Shown: positions 15,734 through 24,479 of the stretch, piece after piece | Layout: each line of letters opens with the position of its first letter | Position numbering within the stretch: position 1 is the stretch's first letter | Source of the DNA: Cellulosimicrobium cellulans | GTDB lineage: Bacteria > Actinomycetota > Actinomycetes > Actinomycetales > Cellulomonadaceae | NCBI RefSeq assembly: GCF_016907755.1 | Contig: NZ_JAFBCN010000001.1 | Coordinates: 3,100,001-3,164,000 of the forward strand | DNA: 64,000 nt | Direction of reading: 5' to 3' | Made by a program: the position numbers and the translations under genes | Notes under the pieces: generated by a model | Seen by the model: only the letters and a program-made list of their open reading frames with translations | What the model was told of the DNA's origin: nothing | The model's database searches: none

Positions 15734-17845
15734 TCAGGCGCCGGCCGGCCGCCCCGCGGGGGCCGCGGCGGCGTCCACCGCGTCGTCCTCCGCCTCGGCG
15801 CCGACGGGCGCCGCGAACTGGCTCTCGTACAGGCGCGCGTACGCGCCGCCCGCCGCGAGCAGCTCGTCGTGCGAGCCCTGCTCGACGATCGAGCCGTGCT
15901 CCATGACGAGGATCGTGTCGGCGTCGCGGATCGTCGACAGACGGTGCGCGATGACGAACGACGTGCGCCCCTCGCGCAGCGCGTTCATCGCCTGCTGCAC
16001 GAGCACCTCCGTACGCGTGTCGACCGAGCTCGTCGCCTCGTCGAGGACGAGGATCGCCGGGTCGGCGAGGAACGCGCGCGCGATCGTGAGCAGCTGCTTC
16101 TCGCCCGCGCTCACGCTCGACCCCTCGTCGTCGATCACCGTCGCGTACCCGTCAGGCAGCGTGCGCACGAACGGGTCGACGTGCGTCGCACGCGTCGCCG
16201 CGAGGAACGCCTCGTCGTCGAGCTCCCGGCCGTCCCGCACGCCATAGCGCAGGTTCTCCTCGATCGTGCCCTTGAAGAGCCACGTGTCCTGCAGGACCAT
16301 GCCGATGTCGGAGCGCAGGTCGTCGCGCGTCATGTCGCGCGTGTCCACGCCGTCGAGCGTGATGCGGCCCGAGTCCACGTCGTAGAACCGCATCAGCAGG
16401 TTCACGAGGGTGGTCTTGCCCGCGCCCGTCGGCCCGACGATCGCGATCGTCTGGCCGGGCTCCACCACGAGGTCGAGGTGCTCGATGAGCGGGGTGTCCG
16501 GGGTGTAGGAGAACGACACGTCGTCGAACGCGACGCGGCCACGCACCGGATCGACCGTCGCGGCAGGCGACGGGTCCGGCGTCTGCTCCTCGGCGTCGAG
16601 CAGGTCGTAGACCCGCTCGGCCGACGCGACGCCCGACTGGAGCAGGTTCATCATCGACGCGATCTGCGTGATGGGCTGCGTGAACTGGCGCGAGTACTGG
16701 ATGAACGCCTGCACGTCACCGAGCGTCATGGTGCCCGACGCGACACGCAGCCCGCCGACCACCGCGACGATCACGTAGTTGAGGTTCGCGACGAAGCCCA
16801 TCGCCGGCTGGATGGTGCCGGAGATGAACTGCGCCTTGAAGCTCGCGTCGTACAGGTCACCGTTCTCGCGCTCGAAGTCGTCGATCGCGGCCTGCTGGTG
16901 ACCGTAGACCTTGACCAGGGTGTGGCCGGTGTACATCTCCTCGATGTGGGCGTTGAGGCGGCCCGTGGCGGCCCACTGCTGGATGAACTGCGGCTGCGAG
17001 CGCTTGGCGATCTGGGCCGTGATGATGACGGACAGGGGCACCGTCACGAGCGCGACGACCGCGAGCAGCGGCGAGATCCAGAACATCACGCCGAGCACGC
17101 CGAAGACGGTCAGGACCGACGTCACGAGCTGCGACAGCGTCTGCGTGAGGGTCTGGGAGATGTTGTCGATGTCGTTCGTCACGCGCGAGAGGATCTCGCC
17201 GCGCTGGTTGCGGTCGAAGTACGACAGCGGGAGCCGACCGAGCTTCGCCTGCACCTCGGCGCGCAGCCGGTAGACGGTGCGCTGCACGACGATCGCCGTG
17301 ATGCGCCCCTGCAGCCAGCCGAACAGGAACGAGCCGACGTAGACCGCGAGCACCCACGCCAGCACGGTCGCGAGCGCCGTGAAGTCGATGCCCTCGCCGG
17401 GGACGAGGCCGGGGACGCCGGAGACGAGGTCCGCGATCTGGTCCTGCCCCTGGGCGCGCAGCGCGTCGACGGCCTGGGCCTGTGTCACGCCCGCGGGGAG
17501 CTGAGAGCCGACGACGCCGGCAAAGATGATGTTCGTCGCGTTGCCGAGGAGCTTGGGGCCGGCGACGGCGAGCGCCACCGACACGACGCCGAGGATCACG
17601 ACGGCGACGATCGGCACGCGCTCGGGCCGCAGCGAGGCCGCGAACCGGCGCAGGGAGCCCTTGAAGTCGAGCGCCTTCTCCCCGGGGACCCCCATGCCGC
17701 CTATGGGGCCGGGGCCGCCGCCCCGGGGGCGTCCGGCCATCCGTGTGGACGCGACGTCGCGGCCCTTCGCGGCGGGCGTGTCCGTTCCGGGGGCGTCCGG
17801 GCCCGACGGCGCGGGCGTGCGCGAGGCGTCCTGCTCGCCGCTCAT
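15734..17845 (-). CDS. ABC exporter subunit B (canonical Walker site, divergent signature)
   Basis: A 703-residue fused permease-ATPase, the second half of a heterodimeric type IV exporter. About 55 Gly/Pro-rich residues are followed by six membrane helices (about 75-390) and the ATPase domain. The latter has Walker A G-P-T-G-A-G-K-T-T, Walker B ILVLDEATSS with the catalytic Glu, and a switch His in 'VIAHRLST'. The signature reads V-S-A-G-E-K-Q instead of LSGGQ. Its ATG overlaps the stop of the partner gene (ATGA). The substrate is unknown; homologues export drugs or lipids. The gene is controlled with its partner, probably by the TetR gene upstream. Confidence 0.92.
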   Translation of the reverse strand: MSGEQDASRTPAPSGPDAPGTDTPAAKGRDVASTRMAGRPRGGGPGPIGGMGVPGEKALDFKGSLRRFAASLRPERVPIVAVVILGVVSVALAVAGPKLLGNATNIIFAGVVGSQLPAGVTQAQAVDALRAQGQDQIADLVSGVPGLVPGEGIDFTALATVLAWVLAVYVGSFLFGWLQGRITAIVVQRTVYRLRAEVQAKLGRLPLSYFDRNQRGEILSRVTNDIDNISQTLTQTLSQLVTSVLTVFGVLGVMFWISPLLAVVALVTVPLSVIITAQIAKRSQPQFIQQWAATGRLNAHIEEMYTGHTLVKVYGHQQAAIDDFERENGDLYDASFKAQFISGTIQPAMGFVANLNYVIVAVVGGLRVASGTMTLGDVQAFIQYSRQFTQPITQIASMMNLLQSGVASAERVYDLLDAEEQTPDPSPAATVDPVRGRVAFDDVSFSYTPDTPLIEHLDLVVEPGQTIAIVGPTGAGKTTLVNLLMRFYDVDSGRITLDGVDTRDMTRDDLRSDIGMVLQDTWLFKGTIEENLRYGVRDGRELDDEAFLAATRATHVDPFVRTLPDGYATVIDDEGSSVSAGEKQLLTIARAFLADPAILVLDEATSSVDTRTEVLVQQAMNALREGRTSFVIAHRLSTIRDADTILVMEHGSIVEQGSHDELLAAGGAYARLYESQFAAPVGAEAEDDAVDAAAAPAGRPAGA

Positions 17846-19575
17846 GCTGCCTCCTCGATCGAGAGCTGGGAGTAGACGATCTCCTGGTACGTCTCGTTGG
17901 ACTCGAGGAGCTCGGCGTGCGTGCCGCGGCCGACGATGCGGCCGTGGTCGAGCACGAGGATCTGGTCGGCGCCGCGGATCGTCGCGACGCGCTGCGCGAC
18001 GACGATCACCGTGGAGTGCCGGGTACGGGGCGCGAGGGCCGCGCGCAGGCGCGCGTCGGTCGCGTAGTCGAGGGCGGAGAACGAGTCGTCGAAGAGGTAG
18101 ACCGCGGGGTCGCGCACGATCGCGCGGGCGATGGCGAGCCGCTGGCGCTGACCGCCCGAGAAGTTCGTCCCGCCCTGCGCGACGGGCGCGTCGAGCCCGC
18201 CGTCCAGCGCCTCGACGAACTCGCGGGCCTGGGCGACGTCGAGCGCCTCCCACATCTGCTCCTCGGTCGCGTCAGGGCGGCCGTACCGGAGGTTGTCCGC
18301 GACGGTGCCGGAGAACAGGTACGCCTTCTGCGGCACGAGGCCGAGGAGAGAGCCGAGGTCCGCGCCCGTGAGGTCGCGCACGTCGGTCCCGTCGATGCGC
18401 ACGGACCCACCCGTGACGTCGAACAGGCGCGGCACGAGGTTGAGCAGCGTCGTCTTGCCGGAGCCCGTCGAGCCGATGATCGCGGTCGTCTGACCGGGCT
18501 CGGCCACGAACGAGACGTCGTGCAGCACCGGGTCCTCCGCTCCCGGGTAGCCGAACTCGACGCCGTCGAGCTCGACGCGGCCGGTGCGCGACGTGAGGGC
18601 CACGGGGCGCTCCGGCTCGACGACCGTGGCCGTCGTGCGCAGGACGTCCGTGATGCGCTCGGCGGAGACCGCCGCGCGCGGCACCATCATGAACATCATC
18701 GTCGACATCATCACGGCCATGAGGATGTACATGAGGTAGGACAGGAACGCGGTGAGCGCACCGACCTCCATGTCGCCGGCGTCGATCTGCCGACCGCCGA
18801 ACCACAACACCGCGATGCTCGACGCGTTCATGACGAGCATGACGGTCGGGAACATGAGCGCCATGAGCTTGCCCGCCTTGAGCGAGACGTCGAACAGGGC
18901 GTCGTTCGCGACGTCGAACCGCTCGGCCTCGCGCCGCTCGCGCACGAACGCGCGGATCACGCGGATGCCCGTGATCTGCTCGCGCAGGACCGCGTTGATG
19001 CCGTCGATCTTCTTCTGCATCTGCCGGAAGTACGGGACCATCCGCCAGATGATCAGCCCCACGCTCACGCCGAGCACGGGGACGATGACGAGCAGGAGGG
19101 CGGAGAGCTCGACGTTCTCCTGGAGCGCCATCACCACGCCGCCGACCAGCATGATCGGCGCCATGACCATGATGGTCAGGGACAGCAGCACGAGCATCTG
19201 CACCTGCTGCACGTCGTTCGTGGTGCGCGTGATGAGGGACGGCGCGCCGAACTGGCCCATCTCCTGGGCGGAGAAGCGCTGCACGGTGGTGAACAGCCCG
19301 GCGCGCACGTCGCGGCCGAACGACATCGCGACCCGCGCGCCGAAGTAGACGGCCGCGACCGCGCACACGACCTGGCCCAGGCTCACGAGGAGCATGAGCC
19401 CGCCGGTGCGCATGATGTAGGCGGTGTCGCCCTGCGTGACGCCCTGGTCGATGATGTCGGCGTTGAGGCTCGGCAGGTACAGCGACGCGAGCGTCGCCAC
19501 GAGCTGCAGGCCGAGGAGGATGAGGATCGGTGTCAGGTAGGGACGCAACCGCGTCCGCAAGAGGCTGACGAGCAT
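17842..19575 (-). CDS. ABC exporter subunit A (degenerate ATP site)
   Basis: A 577-residue permease-ATPase partner of the next gene. Six membrane helices fill about residues 15-310. The ATPase domain has Walker A G-S-T-G-S-G-K-T-T and a perfect signature F-S-G-G-Q-R-Q-R. However, Walker B ends Y-L-F-D-D (Asp replaces the catalytic Glu) and the switch His is Gln ('VVAQRVAT'). With the partner's odd signature this makes one degenerate and one working ATP site, the arrangement known from TM287/288-type exporters. AGGAA precedes the ATG at 19575. It lies 125 nt after the TetR gene on the same strand. Confidence 0.93.
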   Translation of the reverse strand: MLVSLLRTRLRPYLTPILILLGLQLVATLASLYLPSLNADIIDQGVTQGDTAYIMRTGGLMLLVSLGQVVCAVAAVYFGARVAMSFGRDVRAGLFTTVQRFSAQEMGQFGAPSLITRTTNDVQQVQMLVLLSLTIMVMAPIMLVGGVVMALQENVELSALLLVIVPVLGVSVGLIIWRMVPYFRQMQKKIDGINAVLREQITGIRVIRAFVRERREAERFDVANDALFDVSLKAGKLMALMFPTVMLVMNASSIAVLWFGGRQIDAGDMEVGALTAFLSYLMYILMAVMMSTMMFMMVPRAAVSAERITDVLRTTATVVEPERPVALTSRTGRVELDGVEFGYPGAEDPVLHDVSFVAEPGQTTAIIGSTGSGKTTLLNLVPRLFDVTGGSVRIDGTDVRDLTGADLGSLLGLVPQKAYLFSGTVADNLRYGRPDATEEQMWEALDVAQAREFVEALDGGLDAPVAQGGTNFSGGQRQRLAIARAIVRDPAVYLFDDSFSALDYATDARLRAALAPRTRHSTVIVVAQRVATIRGADQILVLDHGRIVGRGTHAELLESNETYQEIVYSQLSIEEAA

Positions 19576-19700
19576 GGGGTTCCTGTCCGGGTGGGGGCTA
19601 CGGGGACGGGCGGACGGGCCGCGGGGGCCAGGGGCGCCGCGGGCTCGATCCGCGAACGGGCCGGGCGAGGGCTGTCGCAGACGTGGTGACGGAACGCCCG

Positions 19701-20492
19701 TCAGGGCGAGGGGTCGGTGGTGACGTCCGCTCCGATGCCGCCCAGGATCAGGTCGGCGAGCTGCACGGCGTCGAGCCTGTCACCGCCCGACAGGTGCGGC
19801 AAGGCGTTTCCGAACACCAGGGAGAAGACGGCGCGCGCCGCGAGCCCCGGGTCCACGCGCAGCTGGGCGCGGTGGTCGGCGAGCTTGCGCTCGATCGCCC
19901 CGACGATCTCGCGCGCGGAGCGCTCCCGCGCGTCGAACCCCGCGCGGCGCGCGTCCGGGCCGTGACCGGCGCGCCTCCGACGTGCGGCGTCGTCACGGAC
20001 CTGGCGGTCGGTCCGCGGGCCGCCGTCGGGGCCGGCCCCGTGCCCGGACACGCGGTGCGGCTCGAGCACCTGGTGCGCCGCGGAGAAGATCCGCATGCCG
20101 ACGCGCTGCGCCTCGAGGAGGAACTCGACGATGCTCACCACGAGCGGACGCAGGCCGTCGTCGTCGGGGAGGCACTCGATCGCGGCGACCGCGGGCGCCG
20201 GGTCGAGCGAGCGCACGACGGCGGCGTGGAGGATCTCGTCCTTGTCGGCGAACGCGCGGAACAGCGTCCCCTCGGCGACCCCGGCGGCGTCCGCGATCTG
20301 CCGGGTAGTCACGGCCGCCCCGTGCTGGACGAGCAGCGGGATCGTCGCGGCCGCGATCGCGTCGCGGCGCTCCTCGCGCGAGAGCGGGCGGGCGCGCGTG
20401 CGCTCGGGAGCGGGTGCGTCCAGGGGCGCCTCGGGCGCCACGTCGGACGACGTGTCGGGTGGTGCGTCCGACGGGACGGGGAGCCGTGTCAC
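19701..20492 (-). CDS. TetR-family transcriptional regulator
   Basis: A 263-residue repressor. After about 35 linker residues comes the TetR helix-turn-helix: 'AIAAATIPLLVQHGAAVTTRQIADAAGVAEGTLFRAFADKDEIL'-like core residues near 45-90. A variable ligand domain follows, with a charged Arg/Asp-rich insertion around 150-180. I chose the GTG at 20492 because a -10 box TAGCGT starts 13 nt upstream. The longer frame (GTG at 20528) would begin inside the operator. It probably controls itself and the ABC exporter behind it, responding to an exporter substrate. Confidence 0.88.
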   Translation of the reverse strand: MTRLPVPSDAPPDTSSDVAPEAPLDAPAPERTRARPLSREERRDAIAAATIPLLVQHGAAVTTRQIADAAGVAEGTLFRAFADKDEILHAAVVRSLDPAPAVAAIECLPDDDGLRPLVVSIVEFLLEAQRVGMRIFSAAHQVLEPHRVSGHGAGPDGGPRTDRQVRDDAARRRRAGHGPDARRAGFDARERSAREIVGAIERKLADHRAQLRVDPGLAARAVFSLVFGNALPHLSGGDRLDAVQLADLILGGIGADVTTDPSP

Positions 20493-20508
20493 GATGGCGA
20501 CGCTAACT

Positions 20509-20524
20509 GAGTGAGCACTCACTC
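20509..20524 (-). promoter_or_regulatory. Palindromic TetR operator GAGTGAG-CA-CTCACTC
   Basis: A perfect 7-bp inverted repeat with a 2-nt spacer lies directly upstream of the -10 box of the TetR gene, inside the -35/-10 spacer. This is the common place and size for an autoregulatory TetR-family operator. It is the only copy I noticed, so the exporter is presumably controlled from the same promoter. Confidence 0.8.
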
Positions 20525-20589
20525 GCAACGCCGTCCGCTCACGGCAGAACCCTCGTGCGACCGACGACGTGCCCCCGTCGCGACGCGCG

Positions 20590-20620
20590 AGAGCCCCGCA
20601 CCCGGGAGGTGCGGGGCTCT
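20590..20620. terminator. Terminator hairpin after the SPFH gene
   Basis: AGAGCCCCGCAC (20590-20601) pairs perfectly with GTGCGGGGCTCT (20609-20620) around a 7-nt loop. It lies between the TetR promoter and the end of the SPFH gene. On the minus strand it would end the NfeD-SPFH transcript. The rest of the stretch 20493-20727 shows nothing recognisable. Confidence 0.8.
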
Positions 20621-20727
20621 GCGATGCGGGTCCGGCCTCCGCCGCGCGTCACGAGGACGGCGCCGGCGACGCTGGCATCAGCGCCGCGATGCCGCCCGCG
20701 TCGGCCACCCGGCGCCGACCACGGAGA

Positions 20728-22038
20728 TCAGCGGTGCGGCGGGAACGACGGCGGCTGCTCGTCGGCGGGCGGCTCGTCCGCCCCGGGCGCGTCCTCCACG
20801 GGCGGCGGGGGCGGTGCGTACTGCGACGGGCCGCCCAGCGGGCGCGGCGTCGCGGCACCCGGCTCCGGCGGGCCTGCGCGGTGCTCACCGGCACCGCCCG
20901 GGTGCTGGCCGCGCTCCGTCTGCGGGTCGAACGGGAGACCGGAGCGCGTGCCCGCGCTCGTGGCGTCCGCGGTGGCCGCCTCGGCCTGACGACGCGCCTC
21001 GGCCAGCGCCTCCGACGGGTCGGTCAGCGACGGCACGCCGAACTTCACGCGGTCGCGCTCACGCTCGCGGCGCGCCTCGGCGCTCGCCTCGGCGGCCTCC
21101 GCGTCCTCGGCGGGCGTCGCGCTCGGCACGCCACCGCCGTCGATCCCCGGCACGCCGCCGAAGCCCTTGGCGATGGACCCGAGCGCGGCCGTGAACTCCG
21201 TCGGCACGACCCACAGCTTGCTCGCGGTGCCGTTCGCGATCTGCGGGAGCATCTGCAGGTACTGGTACGCGAGCAGCTTGGGGTCGGCGTCGCCCTCGTG
21301 GATGGCGTCGAACACCTGGAGGATCGCGCGCGCCTCGCCCTCCGCGGTGAGGATCTTCGACTGTGCGTCACCCTCGGCCCGGAGGATCGCCGCCTGCTTC
21401 TCGCCCTCGGCCGTGAGGATCTGCGACTGCTTGACGCCCTCCGCGGTGAGGATCGCGGCACGCCGGTCGCGCTCGGCGCGCATCTGCTGCTCCATCGAGC
21501 CCTGCACGCTGGGCGGCGGGTCGATGGACTTGAGCTCGACGCGGTTCACGCGGATGCCCCAGCGCCCGGTCGCCTCGTCGAGCACGCCGCGGAGCTGGCC
21601 GTTGATCTGGTCGCGGCTCGTGAGCGTCTGCTCGAGGTCCATCGAGCCGATGACGTTACGCAGCGTCGTGACGGTGAGCTGCTCGATCGCCGTGATGTAG
21701 TTCGCGATCTCGTAGACCGCCGACTTCGGCTCCGTGACCTGGAAGTAGATCACCGTGTCGATGCTGACCACGAGGTTGTCGGACGTGATCACGGGCTGCG
21801 GCGGGAACGACACGACCTGCTCGCGCAGGTCGACCGAGGCGCGCACGCGGTCGATGAACGGCACCAGCAGGTGCAGACCCGGTTCGAGCGTGCGGGAGTA
21901 GCGGCCCAGGCGCTCGACGATGATCGCGACCGCCTGCGGCACGATGCGCACCGCCTTGACGAGCGCGACGACGACGAAGATCAGGATCAGCGCGAGGACG
22001 ACGTACGCGAGGATCGTTCCGGGACTGGGGTCGTTCAT
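20728..22038 (-). CDS. SPFH/stomatin-domain membrane protein (QmcA-like)
   Basis: A 436-residue member of the stomatin/prohibitin/flotillin/HflK family, which forms oligomeric membrane scaffolds linked to protease control and membrane order. One N-terminal helix (8-29) precedes the SPFH domain ('IVPQAVAIIVERLGRYSRTLEPGLH', 'GIRVNRVELKSIDPP'). A coiled coil then carries three near-repeats of I-L-x-A-E-G-x-x-Q (about 195-235). The last 130 residues are Pro/Ala/Glu-rich and probably disordered. It is 65 nt downstream of nfeD on the same strand, the usual partner order. Confidence 0.9.
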   Translation of the reverse strand: MNDPSPGTILAYVVLALILIFVVVALVKAVRIVPQAVAIIVERLGRYSRTLEPGLHLLVPFIDRVRASVDLREQVVSFPPQPVITSDNLVVSIDTVIYFQVTEPKSAVYEIANYITAIEQLTVTTLRNVIGSMDLEQTLTSRDQINGQLRGVLDEATGRWGIRVNRVELKSIDPPPSVQGSMEQQMRAERDRRAAILTAEGVKQSQILTAEGEKQAAILRAEGDAQSKILTAEGEARAILQVFDAIHEGDADPKLLAYQYLQMLPQIANGTASKLWVVPTEFTAALGSIAKGFGGVPGIDGGGVPSATPAEDAEAAEASAEARRERERDRVKFGVPSLTDPSEALAEARRQAEAATADATSAGTRSGLPFDPQTERGQHPGGAGEHRAGPPEPGAATPRPLGGPSQYAPPPPPVEDAPGADEPPADEQPPSFPPHR

Positions 22039-22103
22039 CGACTACCTCCTGGTCGTCGGCGCGACCGGTCGCCCGGCGGCGCGGTGCGGGTCGTGCCGGT
22101 CGG

Positions 22104-22556
22104 TCACGACCCGGTCGGGTGCTGTGCGGGCAGCGGCGCGACGACGGCGGTCGCGCCGTCGATCCGCACGACGCGCACCTCCGTCCCCACGGGGATCTGG
22201 GGAGCGTCGGGCTCGGTCCGCGCGGTCCAGACCTCGCCGACGAGCTTCACGCGGCCGCCGAACTCGCTCACGCGGTCGACGGCGAGCGCCGTGCGGCCCA
22301 CGTGGGCGGCGACGTTCGTCTCCGTGAGCGGGACCCGCGAGCGCAGGTGGCGCAGGAGCCACGGCCGCAGGGTGAGCAGCAGGATGGCGCTCACGACCGC
22401 GAACGCCACGATCTGCAGCCACAGGGGCCCGCCGGCAGCGTTGACGCCGGCCGCGGCGAGCGAGCCGCCGGCCAGCATGATGAGCACGAGGTCGAGCGAG
22501 ATGATCTCCACGAGAGCGAGGAGAAGCGCCGCTCCGACCCACCACAGCCAGTCCAT
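22104..22556 (-). CDS. NfeD-like membrane protein
   Basis: A 150-residue short-form NfeD protein. Two to three N-terminal helices ('WLWWVGAALLLALVEIISL', 'LVLIMLAGGSLAAAG', 'IVAFAVVSAILLLTL') are followed by a C-terminal OB-fold domain ('GEVWTARTE', 'GTEVRVVRIDGATAVVAPL'). It works with the stomatin-like protein encoded next. I chose the ATG at 22556, right before the first helix; a GTG 24 nt upstream is possible. Two copies of GTAAAG, 11 nt apart (22582-22598, minus strand), precede it and could be part of the promoter. Confidence 0.88.
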   Translation of the reverse strand: MDWLWWVGAALLLALVEIISLDLVLIMLAGGSLAAAGVNAAGGPLWLQIVAFAVVSAILLLTLRPWLLRHLRSRVPLTETNVAAHVGRTALAVDRVSEFGGRVKLVGEVWTARTEPDAPQIPVGTEVRVVRIDGATAVVAPLPAQHPTGS

Positions 22557-22653
22557 CTCGACCCCCGTTCCCACGTGCACGCTTTACGTGTACTTTACCG
22601 AATTTCCGCCCGCGGTGCACGCATCCCGGTGCGCCGGGTCGAGGACGGGTGCG

Positions 22654-23448
22654 TCACACGCGCGCGGCGCGCGCCATCCAGCGTCCGCCGCCGTGCGCGA
22701 CGAGGAGCGGGATGCCGAACGCGTCGCTGAGGTTCTCGGCCGTGAGGACCTCCTCGACCGGTCCGGCCGTGTGCACGACGCCGTCCTTGAGCAGCAGCAG
22801 GTGGGTGAACCCCGGCGGGATCTCCTCGACGTGGTGCGTGACGAGCACGAGCACCGGAGACGCCGGGTCGCCCGCGAGCTCGGAGAGCGCACCGACCAGC
22901 TCCTCGCGCCCGCCGAGGTCCAGCCCCGCAGCAGGCTCGTCGAGCAGCAGGAGCTCGGGGTCGGTCATGAGCGACCGCGCGATCTGGGTGCGCTTGCGCT
23001 CGCCCTCCGAGAGGGTGCCGAACAGGCGGTCCGCCAGGTGGTCGACGCCGAACGCGGCGAGCAGGTCGCTCGCCCGCTCCGCGTCGAACTCCTCGTACTC
23101 CTCGCGCCACCGGCCCGTGACGCCGTACGCGGCCGTCAGCACGACGTCGCGCACCGTCTCGTCGCCCGGGATCCGCTCCGCGAGCGCCGCCGACGCGAGG
23201 CCGATGCGCGGGCGCAGCTCGAACACGTCGACGCGGCCGAGCCGCTCGCCGAGGATGTCCGCCGTGCCCGCGGTGGGGTGCATGCGCGCGGACGCGATCT
23301 GCAGCAGCGTCGTCTTGCCGGCGCCGTTGCGGCCCAGCACGACCCACCGCTCGCCCTCGTTCACCTGCCAGTCCACCGCGTCGAGGATGGTCTTGGTGTC
23401 ACGGCGGACCGTGACGCCCTTCAGGTCGAGAACCGCGCTCATGGTCAC
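22654..23448 (-). CDS. Soluble ABC ATP-binding protein, ModF-like, no permease nearby
   Basis: A 264-residue ABC ATPase. Walker A G-R-N-G-A-G-K-T-T, the signature T-L-S-E-G-E-R-K-R, Walker B LLLLDEPAAGLD and the switch 'VLVTHHVEEI' are all intact, so it should hydrolyse ATP. No membrane protein is encoded next to it. The 'LSEGE' signature and 'HHVEEIPPGFTHLLLLKDG' segment are typical of a widespread stand-alone group related to ModF. Start is GTG 23448 or ATG 23442. It shares a palindromic promoter core with the divergent gene at 23470. Role unknown. Confidence 0.85.
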   Translation of the reverse strand: MTMSAVLDLKGVTVRRDTKTILDAVDWQVNEGERWVVLGRNGAGKTTLLQIASARMHPTAGTADILGERLGRVDVFELRPRIGLASAALAERIPGDETVRDVVLTAAYGVTGRWREEYEEFDAERASDLLAAFGVDHLADRLFGTLSEGERKRTQIARSLMTDPELLLLDEPAAGLDLGGREELVGALSELAGDPASPVLVLVTHHVEEIPPGFTHLLLLKDGVVHTAGPVEEVLTAENLSDAFGIPLLVAHGGGRWMARAARV

Positions 23449-23452
23449 CGAC

Positions 23453-23460
23453 CCTATAGG
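23453..23460. promoter_or_regulatory. Shared palindromic -10 core CCTATAGG for two divergent genes
   Basis: The two start codons (23448 on the minus strand, 23470 on the plus strand) are only 21 nt apart. The palindrome CCTATAGG provides TAGGTT on the plus strand, 13 nt before GTG 23470, and TATAGG/TAGGGT on the minus strand, 8-16 nt before the two candidate starts there. Both transcripts would be leaderless or nearly so, and polymerase could not occupy both promoters at once. Confidence 0.5.
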
Positions 23461-23469
23461 TTGGCCGAC

Positions 23470-24303
23470 GTGGTCTCACACTCGTCCGAGGGCCCGCGCG
23501 ACGCGACCGGCCCCGGTTCCGGTCCCGGCTCCGCGTCGAGCGCGGGCGCCCTCCCCCGCAGCGCGCTCCTCGCGCTCTGGCTGCGCGCGGCGCGCCTCGG
23601 CGACGAGGACGGGCTGGCCCGCCTGCTCCGCGCGGTGCAGCGCGACGACGAGCCGCACGTCGTGTCGGGGGCGCTGGGCGACCTCCGCCTGGAGGACCTG
23701 GCCGGGGCGTGGGCCGGCGACGCACGCGAGGTCGTGGCGCTCGCCCCGGTCCCCGGCGACGTCACCGGCGTCCCGCCCGAGGCCGCGGCACGCGCGACCG
23801 ACGCCGGCGAGTGCGTCGTCGTCACCACGTCCTCCGGGTCGTGGGCGCTCGTGCCGGAGGTCACCGAGTTCGGCAGCGACCTCGAGCCGGGCCACCTCGT
23901 GACGTGGCACGTGACGTCGGTCGGCCCGTGGAGCACGCGCGTCCTCGGCGCGCTCGGCTCGCTCGCCGAGGCCGAGCGCGACCTGCGCACCGCGCTGCTC
24001 CTCGCGACCCGCGCCCTCGACGAGCTCGACGTCGCACGCTGGCGCGACGACGCCGCCGGAGCCATCGCCGACCTGCGCGCCGGCGGCGCCCCCACCTGGC
24101 AGCTCCCCGCGACCGTCCCGCCGCGCGCCGTCCAGGTCCTCACCCAGGCCGTGCGCCTCCGCGCCATCGTCGACCTGGCCACCGCCGACGACGGCGGGTC
24201 CGTCAACCTCTGGCAGGCCGACCAGCGCTCCACCGCCCTGCGCGAGGTCGACCGCGCCTCCCGCCACGCCGTCGGCGCCGCCACCCTCTGGATCGCCTCC
24301 TGA
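23470..24303 (+). CDS. Conserved-looking hypothetical protein
   Basis: I do not recognise this 277-residue protein. It has no signal peptide and no membrane helix. It begins with a Gly/Ser-rich stretch, followed by a mostly helical, Ala/Leu/Arg-rich protein with segments such as 'ALWLRAARLGDEDGLARLL', 'VVVTTSSGSWALVPEV' and 'LWQADQRSTALREVDRASRHAVGAATLWIAS'. Codon usage is like that of its neighbours, which supports a real gene. It is divergent from the ABC ATPase gene over a shared -10. A TTG at 23461 is an alternative start. Confidence 0.65.
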   Translation: MVSHSSEGPRDATGPGSGPGSASSAGALPRSALLALWLRAARLGDEDGLARLLRAVQRDDEPHVVSGALGDLRLEDLAGAWAGDAREVVALAPVPGDVTGVPPEAAARATDAGECVVVTTSSGSWALVPEVTEFGSDLEPGHLVTWHVTSVGPWSTRVLGALGSLAEAERDLRTALLLATRALDELDVARWRDDAAGAIADLRAGGAPTWQLPATVPPRAVQVLTQAVRLRAIVDLATADDGGSVNLWQADQRSTALREVDRASRHAVGAATLWIAS

Positions 24304-24307
24304 CACT

Positions 24308-24380
24308 CCGCGAGATCGACCCGCACGTCGCGAGATCGGCCTTCTGAGGGTCGGTCTCGCACGTCGGGTCGATCTCGCGG
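24308..24380. repeat. Long intergenic palindrome with 16-bp arms
   Basis: CCGCGAGATCGACCCG (24308-24323) is repeated exactly inverted at 24365-24380. Between them GCGAGATCG and CGGTCTCGC give a further imperfect stem. It lies between convergent genes and could act as a bidirectional terminator, or be a copy of a dispersed REP-like element. The remaining bases up to 24479 hold GGTTCGGCGAGGT-type direct repeats. Confidence 0.7.
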
Positions 24381-24479
24381 GTGGTTCGGCGAGGTGGTTC
24401 GGCGAGATGGTTGGGCGGTGTGGTTCGGAGGTGTCGTCCTGGTGCTCGACGACGGTGCGGCCCGTCGGGTGCAGGGGTG

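Noticed and set aside
20569-23460. Long plus-strand open frame across the SPFH, NfeD and ABC ATPase genes
   Set aside because: It is a shadow; only the part from 23470 onward looks like a real protein and has a promoter.
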